A stretch of DNA of 64,000 nt, from positions 868,770-932,769 of the forward strand of contig NZ_SMGG01000003.1 of the NCBI RefSeq assembly GCF_004339245.1, read 5' to 3'. The notes under the pieces were generated by a model that saw only the letters and a program-made list of their open reading frames with translations, was not told the origin of the DNA and searched no databases. The translations under genes and the position numbers were made by a program. Position 1 is the stretch's first letter. Every line of letters begins with the position of its first letter. The DNA is from Seleniivibrio woodruffii. Its GTDB lineage: Bacteria > Chrysiogenota > Deferribacteres > Deferribacterales > Geovibrionaceae. Positions 16,634-24,705 of the stretch are shown piece after piece.

Positions 16634-16647
16634 TGCTTGTACATACA
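16634..16647. promoter_or_regulatory. Palindromic MarR operator upstream of the repressor gene
   Basis: TGCTTGTACATACA matches the perfect palindrome at 16172-16185 in its left half and centre and has one mismatched pair in the right half. It lies 11 bp before the chosen repressor start, the expected place for autoregulation. Confidence 0.65.
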
Positions 16648-16689
16648 ATGATAACGGAGTGCGTGTCAACAAAAATATAATTGTGAAAT

Positions 16690-16704
16690 ATGCAGTGCCT
16701 GCAT
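16690..16704. promoter_or_regulatory. 15-bp palindrome before the polysaccharide operon promoter
   Basis: ATGCAG-TGC-CTGCAT is a perfect inverted repeat ending 12 bp upstream of a -35 element at 16717. It could be an operator for the long sugar operon; the binding protein is unknown. Confidence 0.4.
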
Positions 16705-16716
16705 TTATAAATAAAC

Positions 16717-16745
16717 TTCACAAATAAGCCCTGTTTGTGTATAAA
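16717..16745 (+). promoter_or_regulatory. Sigma-70 promoter of the galE-rml operon
   Basis: TTCACA (16717-16722) and TATAAA (16740-16745) are 17 bp apart. The predicted start, near 16752, falls on the start codon of the next gene (16751), which implies a leaderless message or an unrecognised downstream start. Confidence 0.5.
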
Positions 16746-16750
16746 ATTAC

Positions 16751-17263
16751 ATGCGTTTTAAACTGCTGACTATTTGTCTGTCAAAAATGCTTTTTTTTGT
16801 TATTCTTTCAGTAAGTCCATTCCTGCAGGCCTTTGCATATGACGAGGAGTGTCTGCAGAGAGCCTCGCTGCGGTATGGCGTGCCTGAGATAGTCATCAGA
16901 GCCATAATCGATATGGAAAGCGGCGGAAAGAGGCTTGCAATGAACATTGAAGGTAAGCCCTATTTTCCGGAATCTGATCTGGAAGCCCAGAAAATTCTCG
17001 AACAGAACAAGGGTAGAAGTACCGACGTGGGGCTTATGCAGATCAACAGTTTCTGGTTTAAAAAGCTGAACGTGCCCCAGACATACGGCTTTCGTGAGTG
17101 TTTCAACATAAATTTCGGTACATGGATACTTGCTTATGAAATTGAAAACCACGGGCTGAATCTGAAAGCGATAGGAAAGTATCATTCCCCTGATAATGCA
17201 AAAGGTCGATCATATTCTTCAAGAGTGCTTGATATAATGATAAAAATTCTTAAGAACGGGTAA
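16751..17263 (+). CDS. Exported lytic transglycosylase (SLT domain, IagB/PilT-like)
   Basis: The 170-residue protein has a long signal peptide (residues 1-29, ending QAFA) and one SLT lysozyme-like domain: the catalytic Glu in AIIDMESGG, the substrate-cleft DVGLMQINSFW and a C-terminal IGKYHSP segment. Such small enzymes cut peptidoglycan to let envelope machines pass. It is three bases upstream of galE and starts the polysaccharide operon, so it may open the wall for the exporter encoded further on; this is inference. No ribosome site precedes the ATG. Confidence 0.85.
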   Translation: MRFKLLTICLSKMLFFVILSVSPFLQAFAYDEECLQRASLRYGVPEIVIRAIIDMESGGKRLAMNIEGKPYFPESDLEAQKILEQNKGRSTDVGLMQINSFWFKKLNVPQTYGFRECFNINFGTWILAYEIENHGLNLKAIGKYHSPDNAKGRSYSSRVLDIMIKILKNG

Positions 17264-17266
17264 TAT

Positions 17267-18274
17267 ATGAAAAAGATTCTTGTAACAGGCGGAGCAGGCT
17301 ACATCGGCAGCCATGTTGTCAGGCAGTTTGCCGAAAACGGAAACTGCTCTGTGACTGTCCTTGATAACCTTTCCACAGGCTTTGCCTCCACAATAGAAAC
17401 TCTCAGAAGCAAATACAGCAATATTGAATTCGTTCAGGCAGATCTTTTTCAGTGGGATTTCATAGCCGATTTTATGAGGAATAATAAATTTGACGCTGTG
17501 GTTCACTTTGCGGCTTCGCTTATAGTTCCCGAATCTGTCACTGAACCCCTTAAATATTATCTGAATAACACCGCCAACACTGCTAATCTTATCAAATGCT
17601 GTGTGGAGTCCGGAACGAACAGGTTCGTTTTCAGCTCAACAGCGGCAGTTTACGGCGAACCGGAGCATGTTCCGCAGACAGGAATAAATGAATTGAGCCT
17701 TCTTAACCCTATAAACCCATACGGCAGAAGCAAAATGTTCAGCGAGCATGTCCTTCGGGATACTGCGTCTGCACATCCTGATTTTAAATTTGCGATACTC
17801 AGATATTTCAACGTTGCCGGAGCATCTTCCGACGGGCTTATCGGTCAGTCGACCCTGAATGCCACACACCTTGTTAAGGTTGCGGCGGAAACGGCTCTTG
17901 GCAAGCGTCAGAAAATGAGCATTTTCGGTACGGATTATAAAACTCCCGACGGAACCTGTGTCAGAGACTATATACATGTAGAGGATCTGGCATCGGCTCA
18001 TCTGAGGGCTCTGGAATATATTGATGCCAATGGCAGCGACATATTCAACTGCGGTTACGGCCACGGGTACTCTGTCCGTGAGGTGATAGATGTCATGCGG
18101 AAGGTCAGCGGTGTTGATTTCAGGGCGGATGAGGCTTCCAGAAGAGCCGGAGATCCTGCTCTGCTTATCTCAGACAGCACAAAAATGAGAGAGAAAACAG
18201 GCTGGGTTCCCCGCTATGACGATCTGGAATATATATGCAGAACGGCTTTGGATTGGGAAAAAAAGCTGAGGTGA
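17267..18274 (+). CDS. galE: UDP-glucose 4-epimerase
   Basis: A 335-residue extended short-chain dehydrogenase. The NAD loop GGAGYIGSH, the Ser of SSTAAVYG, and Tyr and Lys of YGRSK give the full catalytic set of GalE; VLDNLSTG and ADLFQWD are also typical. It interconverts UDP-glucose and UDP-galactose in the cytoplasm. It lies between the transglycosylase (3 bp) and rmlA (4 bp). Confidence 0.93.
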   Translation: MKKILVTGGAGYIGSHVVRQFAENGNCSVTVLDNLSTGFASTIETLRSKYSNIEFVQADLFQWDFIADFMRNNKFDAVVHFAASLIVPESVTEPLKYYLNNTANTANLIKCCVESGTNRFVFSSTAAVYGEPEHVPQTGINELSLLNPINPYGRSKMFSEHVLRDTASAHPDFKFAILRYFNVAGASSDGLIGQSTLNATHLVKVAAETALGKRQKMSIFGTDYKTPDGTCVRDYIHVEDLASAHLRALEYIDANGSDIFNCGYGHGYSVREVIDVMRKVSGVDFRADEASRRAGDPALLISDSTKMREKTGWVPRYDDLEYICRTALDWEKKLR

Positions 18275-18278
18275 TGCT

Positions 18279-19166
18279 ATGAAGGGAATTATTCTTGCAG
18301 GCGGAAGCGGCACAAGACTCTATCCGTCAACAAAAACGATATGTAAGCAGCTGATACCTATTTACGACAAACCGATGATCTATTATCCCTTTTCAACCCT
18401 TATGCTGGCGGGGATCAGGGAGATACTCATAATAAGCACTCCCGTTGACATCAGCCGTTTCGAGTCACTCTTCGGAGACGGAAGCGAACTGGGAATGAAG
18501 ATTGAATATGCTGTGCAGGAGCATCCCAACGGTCTTGCGGAAGCTTTTATAATAGGTGCGGATTTCATCGGGAACGATAACGTCTGCATGGTGCTCGGCG
18601 ACAATCTTTTCTATGGCAGGGGACTCTCACTGATGCTTAAAAAAGCTGTCAGCGATGTTGAAAACTCAGGCGGTGCTTCGGTTTTCGGGTACTATGTGAA
18701 CGATCCGGAGAGATACGGAGTAGCCTCTTTCGACAGCGAAGGGAACGTTACCTCCATTGAGGAGAAGCCTCAGAATCCAAAATCCAACTATGCCGTCACG
18801 GGTCTTTACTTTTATGACAATAAGGTGGTTGATATCTCAAAAAGCATCAAACCGTCTGCCAGAGGCGAGCTTGAGATAACCACTGTTAACAACGAATATC
18901 TGAAAGAGGGCAGTTTGCGTATTGAACTTCTGGGCAGAGGGTTTGCGTGGCTTGACACCGGAACCCACGAAAGCCTTCTCGATGCATCGGAGTTCATACA
19001 CATCATCGAAAAACGTCAGGGGATTAAGATCGCCTGCGTTGAAGAGATTGCCCGACTCAACGGCTGGATAGATGACAATCAGCTGGAGGAACTGGCAAAG
19101 CCCATGATTAAGAATGATTACGGTAAATATCTTATGCAGATAGTAAATAACAATAGAAAAGGCTGA
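18279..19166 (+). CDS. rmlA: Glucose-1-phosphate thymidylyltransferase
   Basis: The 295-residue enzyme begins with the nucleotidyltransferase signature [11 protein letters not shown], followed by [15 protein letters not shown], the metal-binding LGDNLFYG, and [10 protein letters not shown] near the end, all diagnostic of RmlA. It makes dTDP-glucose, the first step to dTDP-L-rhamnose, and is followed at once by rmlC, rmlD and rmlB. Confidence 0.96.
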   Translation: MKGIILAGGSGTRLYPSTKTICKQLIPIYDKPMIYYPFSTLMLAGIREILIISTPVDISRFESLFGDGSELGMKIEYAVQEHPNGLAEAFIIGADFIGNDNVCMVLGDNLFYGRGLSLMLKKAVSDVENSGGASVFGYYVNDPERYGVASFDSEGNVTSIEEKPQNPKSNYAVTGLYFYDNKVVDISKSIKPSARGELEITTVNNEYLKEGSLRIELLGRGFAWLDTGTHESLLDASEFIHIIEKRQGIKIACVEEIARLNGWIDDNQLEELAKPMIKNDYGKYLMQIVNNNRKG

Positions 19167-19169
19167 TTT

Positions 19170-19718
19170 ATGCCCTTTATTTTTAACAGACTCGACATTG
19201 AAGGCGTTGTGCTGATAGAGCCGAAGGTTTTCAGCGATGAGAGGGGTTTTTTCACCGAGACCTACAAACGCTCGGATTTTGCCGCCGCCGGGCTGGACTT
19301 TGAGTTCATTCAGGACAACCACTCAAAATCGGTCAAAGGTGTTCTGAGGGGACTCCATTATCAGCTGTCGCCGTTTGCGCAGGGCAAACTGGTGCGCTGT
19401 ATTCAGGGTGAGATTCTGGATGTGGCGGTGGATATACGAAAGGATTCTCCAACATTCGGAAAATGGAGTGCTGAGAAGCTGAGTGCGGACAATAAGAGAA
19501 TGCTATATATTCCGGTTGGCTTTGCTCACGGATTTCTGGTTTTAAGCGATACCGCAGAGATAGTGTATAAAGTGCACGGCGGCGAATATGCACCGCAATA
19601 CGACAGAGGCATCATGTGGAATGATCCGGAGCTGGCAATTGACTGGGGTGTTGCTGATGTCATAGTTTCGGATAAAGATACGAAGCATCCTCTTTTCAGG
19701 GATGCCGAGGTTTTTTGA
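19170..19718 (+). CDS. rmlC: dTDP-4-dehydrorhamnose 3,5-epimerase
   Basis: A 182-residue cupin enzyme. DERGFFTETYKRSDF, QDNHSKSVKGVLRGLHYQ (catalytic His) and YIPVGFAHGFLVLSD are RmlC motifs. It performs the double epimerisation at C3 and C5 in rhamnose synthesis. Its stop overlaps the first bases of rmlD. Confidence 0.96.
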   Translation: MPFIFNRLDIEGVVLIEPKVFSDERGFFTETYKRSDFAAAGLDFEFIQDNHSKSVKGVLRGLHYQLSPFAQGKLVRCIQGEILDVAVDIRKDSPTFGKWSAEKLSADNKRMLYIPVGFAHGFLVLSDTAEIVYKVHGGEYAPQYDRGIMWNDPELAIDWGVADVIVSDKDTKHPLFRDAEVF

Positions 19719-20590
19719 TGATATGGCTGACTGGATGCAGAGGGATGCTGGGGCGTGAGCTGGCTCTGGTTTTTGAGCGTGAAGGGCTTGATTTCACAGG
19801 AACAGGCTCTGAAACAGATATCACCGATCCCGAAGCTGTCCGGCAGTTTATTGAGAGCAGGCGGATATCGTGGATTGTGAACTGCAGTGCCTACACGGCT
19901 GTGGACAAGGCCGAGCAGGAGAGCGAAAAAGCGGAGAGCATAAACAGGCTCGGAGTTCGGAACCTTGCTCTGGCTGCCGAAAAGCTCAATGCAAAAATGA
20001 TACATTTTTCAACCGACTACGTTTTTCGTGGAGATTCGGGTAATCCATACAGAGAGACAGATGAGACCGGTCCGGTCTCTGCATATGGCCGCACCAAGCT
20101 GGCCGGAGAGCAGGAACTGGTAAGCGCCTGTTCAAAATATTTCATATTCAGGATAAGCTGGCTGTATGGTTTATACGGCGGCAACTTTGTCCGCACCATG
20201 CTCAGGCTTATGAACGAAAGAGATTCCCTCGGTGTCGTCTGCGACCAGAGGGGTGCGCCGACATATGCAGCCGCACTGGCTGATAACATTGCGATGCTCA
20301 TAAAATCTGATAAATCGGACTACGGAATATATCATTACAGTGATGATGGGGATATTTCATGGTATGATTTTGCATCGGAAATCTATGAATACGGGAAAAA
20401 AGCCGGGCTGATAAGAAAAAACACTGTCATAAGCCCTATAACCTCAGATCAGTATCAGACAGCGGCCGTACGACCCGCTATGTCTGTTTTCAACAGAGAT
20501 AAGGTCGTCCGTGTTCTGGGCTTCTGCATAAAAGACTGGAAAACTAACCTGCACGAGTATCTGGAGAGAATTGCCAATGAGAACCTTTAA
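19718..20590 (+). CDS. rmlD: dTDP-4-dehydrorhamnose reductase
   Basis: The 290-residue reductase has the nucleotide loop TGCRGMLGREL, NCSAYTAVDKAE, FSTDYVFRGD and the catalytic YGRTKLAGE. It gives dTDP-L-rhamnose. ATG 19718 overlaps the rmlC stop by one base; a TTG three bases earlier is also in frame. Confidence 0.95.
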   Translation: MIWLTGCRGMLGRELALVFEREGLDFTGTGSETDITDPEAVRQFIESRRISWIVNCSAYTAVDKAEQESEKAESINRLGVRNLALAAEKLNAKMIHFSTDYVFRGDSGNPYRETDETGPVSAYGRTKLAGEQELVSACSKYFIFRISWLYGLYGGNFVRTMLRLMNERDSLGVVCDQRGAPTYAAALADNIAMLIKSDKSDYGIYHYSDDGDISWYDFASEIYEYGKKAGLIRKNTVISPITSDQYQTAAVRPAMSVFNRDKVVRVLGFCIKDWKTNLHEYLERIANENL

Positions 20591-21650
20591 GAATATCATC
20601 GTAACCGGTGGAGCCGGATTTATAGGCTCAAATTTTATCCGCTACGTTTTTAAAAATACAGATTTCGAAGGCCGGATCATAAATCTGGACAAACTGACCT
20701 ACGCCGGAAATGCGGAGAGTCTGGAAGACGTGCGCAGTGAGTATCCTGAAAGATATTTCTTTGAGCACATAGATATATGCGATTTCGATTCGGTGAAGGA
20801 CTGCATGGAGAGGTACGGGGCAGACTGCATAATCCATTTTGCGGCTGAGTCCCATGTGGACAGATCCATACATGGTCCTGCGGACTTTATCCGAACCAAC
20901 ATCAACGGCACTTTCACTCTCCTTGAGGTTTGCCGTCAGGTCTGGGGGGACAGAAAGGACGTTCTTTTCCACCATGTCAGCACAGACGAGGTGTTCGGTT
21001 CTCTCGGAGAAACAGGTTATTTCTACGAGACCACACCCTATGACCCCAGAAGCCCTTATTCAGCATCCAAAGCCTCTTCGGATCATATTGTTAACGCCTA
21101 TCACCACACATATGGCCTGAATGTTACCATGTCCAACTGCACAAATAACTACGGACAGTTTCAGTTCCCTGAGAAACTGATCCCAGTGATGCTTCTTAAC
21201 ATGCTCGATGAAAAACCTCTGCCCGTCTACGGCGACGGAATGAACATCCGTGACTGGCTGTATGTGACAGACCATTGCAGCGGTGTGTGGGCTGTTGTCT
21301 GCAAAGGAAGAATAGGTGAAACCTACAACATAGGCGGCGAGAACGAGTGGACAAACATCAGCCTTGTGAACCGGATGTGTGAGATACTGGCTGAAAAAAC
21401 CGGTAAAGAAACCGACTATTACAAGAAACTTATAACATATGTGAAAGACAGGCCGGGACACGACAGACGATATGCCATTAAGTGCGACAAGATAAAGTCT
21501 GAGCTCGGCTGGAACCAGTCGGTAACGTTCGACGAGGGACTTAATCTCACCGTTGACTGGTATCTCTCCAACAGTAAATGGGTTGAGAGTGTCAGAAGCG
21601 GAGAATATCTCAAATGGGTGGAAAAGAACTACGGCGGACGTAATAAGTGA
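20577..21650 (+). CDS. rmlB: dTDP-glucose 4,6-dehydratase
   Basis: A 357-residue enzyme with NAD loop GGAGFIGSNF, FAAESHVDRSI, the active-site STDEVFG and YSASKASSDH, and NNYGQFQFPEKLIP, a classic RmlB set. ATG 20577 follows CTGGAGAG and lies inside the end of rmlD (14-base overlap). It makes the 4-keto-6-deoxy intermediate between RmlA and RmlC. Its stop overlaps the GTG start of the next gene. Confidence 0.96.
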   Translation: MRTFKNIIVTGGAGFIGSNFIRYVFKNTDFEGRIINLDKLTYAGNAESLEDVRSEYPERYFFEHIDICDFDSVKDCMERYGADCIIHFAAESHVDRSIHGPADFIRTNINGTFTLLEVCRQVWGDRKDVLFHHVSTDEVFGSLGETGYFYETTPYDPRSPYSASKASSDHIVNAYHHTYGLNVTMSNCTNNYGQFQFPEKLIPVMLLNMLDEKPLPVYGDGMNIRDWLYVTDHCSGVWAVVCKGRIGETYNIGGENEWTNISLVNRMCEILAEKTGKETDYYKKLITYVKDRPGHDRRYAIKCDKIKSELGWNQSVTFDEGLNLTVDWYLSNSKWVESVRSGEYLKWVEKNYGGRNK

Positions 21651-23674
21651 AAAAAATATTAATCTATCTCATAGTATTCCTGACAGCGTGTGCCCCTGCT
21701 TTTGCAGATGAGGGCTATTTCAGTTCAACTTCCGATAACGGCCTGACGGGTATTTTCGAAACCCCCACCGCCAGAATCATGGACGAGAACACATTCAGAG
21801 TTTTTTATAGTCAGGCAAAGCCTTACAGAAACTACGGTGCTGCCGTGTCTCTTTACGGAAGGCTGGAACTGAGCGGCCGTTTCACCGAGATAATGGGCGA
21901 TAACATGTCCGAAAGGGATGACGAGTATTGGGCCGGTTACGGAAACTATAAGGATAAGTTCGTTGCGGCAAAGTTCAGACTGAGAAAAGAGAGCAAATAT
22001 CTTCCGGAGATATCTCTGGGAGTGAGTGATCCGCACGGAACAAAGCTCTATGGAGCACAGTATTTTGTAATGTCCAAACAGCTTTATCCGTTCGATTTCA
22101 GTTTCGGAATGGGGCTTGGCAGGCTGGGTGAGAAACAGTTTACCGAATACAGCAAAACGGACATCGCAAAGAACATGATCAACCCCAAGGAATACATAGA
22201 GAACGGCAAGCCCTTCTTTAATATAAATTTCAGACCTAATAAGAAGTTTGCCCTGCTTTATGAATATAATCCTGTTGACTATGAAAAGAATACCAACGAT
22301 CCGGCGGTCAAAAAAGGGCTGGTAAGTTCCGATTCGCCGCACAGCTTCGGTGTGCGCTATTTTGTCGGAAAGAATATGTATCTGACAGGTTCCTACCAGA
22401 GGGGAAATACCTACGCATTCGGCGTGACCATGCCATTTGACATAGGCAAACCAATGGTGCCGATATACAATCCCAAACCCTTTTTCACGGATGAAAAGAA
22501 GCAGAGCGGTGACGACTATTTCAAAATAAGAGAGGCGCTTTACGGTGCTGGATTCGACCACTACAGTGTAGTCATCGAAGGAAATACCGCTTATATAGAC
22601 TTCCAGAACAACAGATTCTTTTTCGAATACGACGCACTCAAAATGCTTGTTGACTCCGTTTCGTCCATCAACCCTTCTGTGGAGAATTATGTGTTCACGG
22701 TCTCCTCAAGCGGAACTCAGATATATCATTTCCGCATGGATAAGGAGTTGATGAATCTCTATGCAGCAAAGAAGATAACTTTTGACGAGATGTACGATTA
22801 CATGTACGTCCGCACGGATTATCTCGACCTTCAGGTTCTTAAAGGGGTTAAAAAATATAATGCCAGACCCCACTCATACGGTATCTATCCCAACCTGAAC
22901 TTCTATATAAACGATCCTTCCGGTTTTTTCAAAGGTGCGATGGGCGTCAGGGCGTGGACAGGTTATGAACTGACCGACAACCTGATGGCTGTGGGCGGTC
23001 TTGCTTACTATCCTGTTAACAGCATTTCAACCGTTAACGAAATCGGGCAGGATGCAGTAAGGTCGGATATAGCCGACTACACAGACAATAGAATGATCCT
23101 CGATATGGCTCTGCTGGACTATAAGGACAGAATCAGAAATACAGATATCTTTATGAACGTTGAAGCCGGAATACTTGAAATACAGTACACCGGTGTGAAT
23201 GCCGAAACGGCGGTTCCGTTCTTTAACAATAACCTGCTGCTGGGCCTCAGCGGAAGTTATGTCAGAAAGAGAGACAGTGAGGATATTATCCGCCTTAACG
23301 AAAATGATCCATATTACACCGCTTTCGTTAAAGGCAGGGTTCACTTTAAGAAGATAAAAACTTACGTTGACGTTGACGCAGGAAGATTCCTCGCCGGAGA
23401 TGTCGGCGCAAGAGTGAAAATTACCAAGAAAATAAATGACGTGGAATTGTCAATATGGGCAACTAAAACGAAAACGTCCGGTTTTGATAGTGAGTATAAC
23501 AGAGGGTATACTGATAAAGGGATAATGTTCACAATACCTTTAAGAGTATTTTCCGGAAAAGATTCGCGCGCTGTCTATTCTCAGAAGTTCGTTCCATGGA
23601 CAAGAGACGTAGGGGTGCAGGTCAGCGAGTTCACCAACCTGTTTAACTTTATAGACAGGAACTACCAAAAATAG
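21647..23674 (+). CDS. YjbH/GfcD-like outer-membrane polysaccharide export protein
   Basis: A 675-residue exported protein starting at GTG 21647 (GTGA overlap with rmlB). The signal peptide contains LTAC, a possible lipobox, followed by APAFADEG. STSDNGLTGIFETPTARIMD and many alternating beta-strand segments rich in aromatic residues fit the YjbH/GfcD family of predicted outer-membrane barrels, about 700 residues in E. coli. In E. coli these proteins are encoded in the yjbEFGH and gfc (group 4 capsule) operons. The next gene resembles the small GfcA/YjbE protein of those operons, which supports the assignment. Confidence 0.8.
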   Translation: MKKILIYLIVFLTACAPAFADEGYFSSTSDNGLTGIFETPTARIMDENTFRVFYSQAKPYRNYGAAVSLYGRLELSGRFTEIMGDNMSERDDEYWAGYGNYKDKFVAAKFRLRKESKYLPEISLGVSDPHGTKLYGAQYFVMSKQLYPFDFSFGMGLGRLGEKQFTEYSKTDIAKNMINPKEYIENGKPFFNINFRPNKKFALLYEYNPVDYEKNTNDPAVKKGLVSSDSPHSFGVRYFVGKNMYLTGSYQRGNTYAFGVTMPFDIGKPMVPIYNPKPFFTDEKKQSGDDYFKIREALYGAGFDHYSVVIEGNTAYIDFQNNRFFFEYDALKMLVDSVSSINPSVENYVFTVSSSGTQIYHFRMDKELMNLYAAKKITFDEMYDYMYVRTDYLDLQVLKGVKKYNARPHSYGIYPNLNFYINDPSGFFKGAMGVRAWTGYELTDNLMAVGGLAYYPVNSISTVNEIGQDAVRSDIADYTDNRMILDMALLDYKDRIRNTDIFMNVEAGILEIQYTGVNAETAVPFFNNNLLLGLSGSYVRKRDSEDIIRLNENDPYYTAFVKGRVHFKKIKTYVDVDAGRFLAGDVGARVKITKKINDVELSIWATKTKTSGFDSEYNRGYTDKGIMFTIPLRVFSGKDSRAVYSQKFVPWTRDVGVQVSEFTNLFNFIDRNYQK

Positions 23675-23763
23675 GGTTGACATTCGTTGTAATTGTGCCA
23701 AACTGGATAATATAAATATGAAATAACGGCATTGGCTAATACTATAGTTTAAAGAGGTGCAAT

Positions 23764-24114
23764 ATGAAAAAGTTTTTAGCATTGGTTATGATAATCGCTC
23801 TTCCCGCAGCAGTTTTTGCTGCTGAAATAGTTGTTGCTCAGGCAGCAGGCGGATCAGGAGCAGGTGCTGGCAGCTCAGCAGGCGGAGCAGGTGCAGGAGC
23901 TGGAGCAAGCGGAGCGGGCGCAGGAGCCGGAGCGGCAGGTGCAGGTGCAGCAGGTGCAGGCGGTGCAGCAGCAGGTGCGGCAGCAGCAAGTGCAGCAGCA
24001 GTCGGCGGAATCACAGCAGGTGCGATAGCAGCAGGAGTTGCGGCAGCAGCGGCAGTGGGTGCAGCAGTAGCAGCATCTTCAAGCTCTTCAAGTACAGCTC
24101 ACCACGGCAACTAA
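23764..24114 (+). CDS. GfcA/YjbE-like exported Gly-Ala-rich low-complexity protein
   Basis: A 116-residue protein: signal peptide (residues 1-20, ending FAAE), then about 60 residues of Gly-Ala-Ser repeats, a hydrophobic Ala-Val segment (about 78-102), a run of six Ser and a HHGN tail. The order signal peptide, low-complexity stretch, Ala/Gly/Val helix, Ser/Thr tail recalls E. coli GfcA and YjbE, although those are Thr- or Ser-rich. It follows the YjbH-like gene and is closed by a terminator, with its own possible promoter (TTGTAA, 17 bp, ATATAA at 23687-23715). RBS GAGGTGC. Function of the family is not known. Confidence 0.7.
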   Translation: MKKFLALVMIIALPAAVFAAEIVVAQAAGGSGAGAGSSAGGAGAGAGASGAGAGAGAAGAGAAGAGGAAAGAAAASAAAVGGITAGAIAAGVAAAAAVGAAVAASSSSSSTAHHGN

Positions 24115-24128
24115 GATCAAAAAAATGC

Positions 24129-24155
24129 GGGAGTCTTTCGGGACTCCCTTTTTTT
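24129..24155 (+). terminator. Rho-independent terminator after Gly-Ala protein gene
   Basis: GGGAGTC (24129-24135) pairs with GACTCCC (24142-24148), followed by seven Ts. It would end most transcripts coming from the galE-rml operon, so the exporter genes beyond need their own promoter. Confidence 0.85.
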
Positions 24156-24158
24156 ATC

Positions 24159-24638
24159 ATGAAAATATTCATTTTTTCTTTTCTAATCATTTTTTCTTTT
24201 CATATGGCATTTGCCAACGAATATGAGCCCCTTGAAAGCTGTGAGGCTTTTTTTGTCAATCTGAAATCCGGAGAATATATTAAAGCATGGGACGGCCTGA
24301 CAAAAGAATCTCAGAAGAACATTGTTCAGGAGGTCTCAGATTCACTTAAAAAGGCCGGTTATGCCGCCGAGAGTGACAAAGTTTTTCTTACGAACGAATT
24401 TAACACCTGCGGCTCAATATGTGTTTCATACTGGAGCACTTTTGTGAAAGCTTTCAATCCCGACATCGTACTAAGGGATTCAGAGTGGAGTCTGGGTGTG
24501 TCCAAAAAGAACTATTTCGAGATAGTAATTTTATATAAAGAATCCGAAACTCCTTCCATTTTAAAAATGTTCAGAGAAGACGGCAAGTGGCGTCTGGGTC
24601 TGAAAGAGACTTTCTGGGTCAGAAAGCTCTTTATGTAA
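24159..24638 (+). CDS. Exported protein of unknown function
   Basis: The 159-residue protein has a clear signal peptide (residues 1-19, ending AFA). The mature part, about 140 residues, begins YEPLESCEAFFVNLKSGEYI and ends with EDGKWRLGLKETFW, resembling the general shape of small NTF2-like or DUF4878-like domains; I do not recognise a family with certainty. Two Cys (CGSIC) could form a disulphide. The ATG lies only four bases after the terminator T-run and has no ribosome site, so the start or expression is uncertain. Confidence 0.65.
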   Translation: MKIFIFSFLIIFSFHMAFANEYEPLESCEAFFVNLKSGEYIKAWDGLTKESQKNIVQEVSDSLKKAGYAAESDKVFLTNEFNTCGSICVSYWSTFVKAFNPDIVLRDSEWSLGVSKKNYFEIVILYKESETPSILKMFREDGKWRLGLKETFWVRKLFM

Positions 24639-24705
24639 TTCTCAAATTTACTGTAGTTACAATTTATGGTAGTATTGCTCAACTAAACTGATAAAGGCGT
24701 GGAGA

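Noticed and set aside
23831-24090. GCAGGTGCAGG-type tandem repeats, possibly CRISPR or a variable repeat
   Set aside because: The repeat is irregular, lacks spacers and is explained by Gly-Ala codons of the exported protein.
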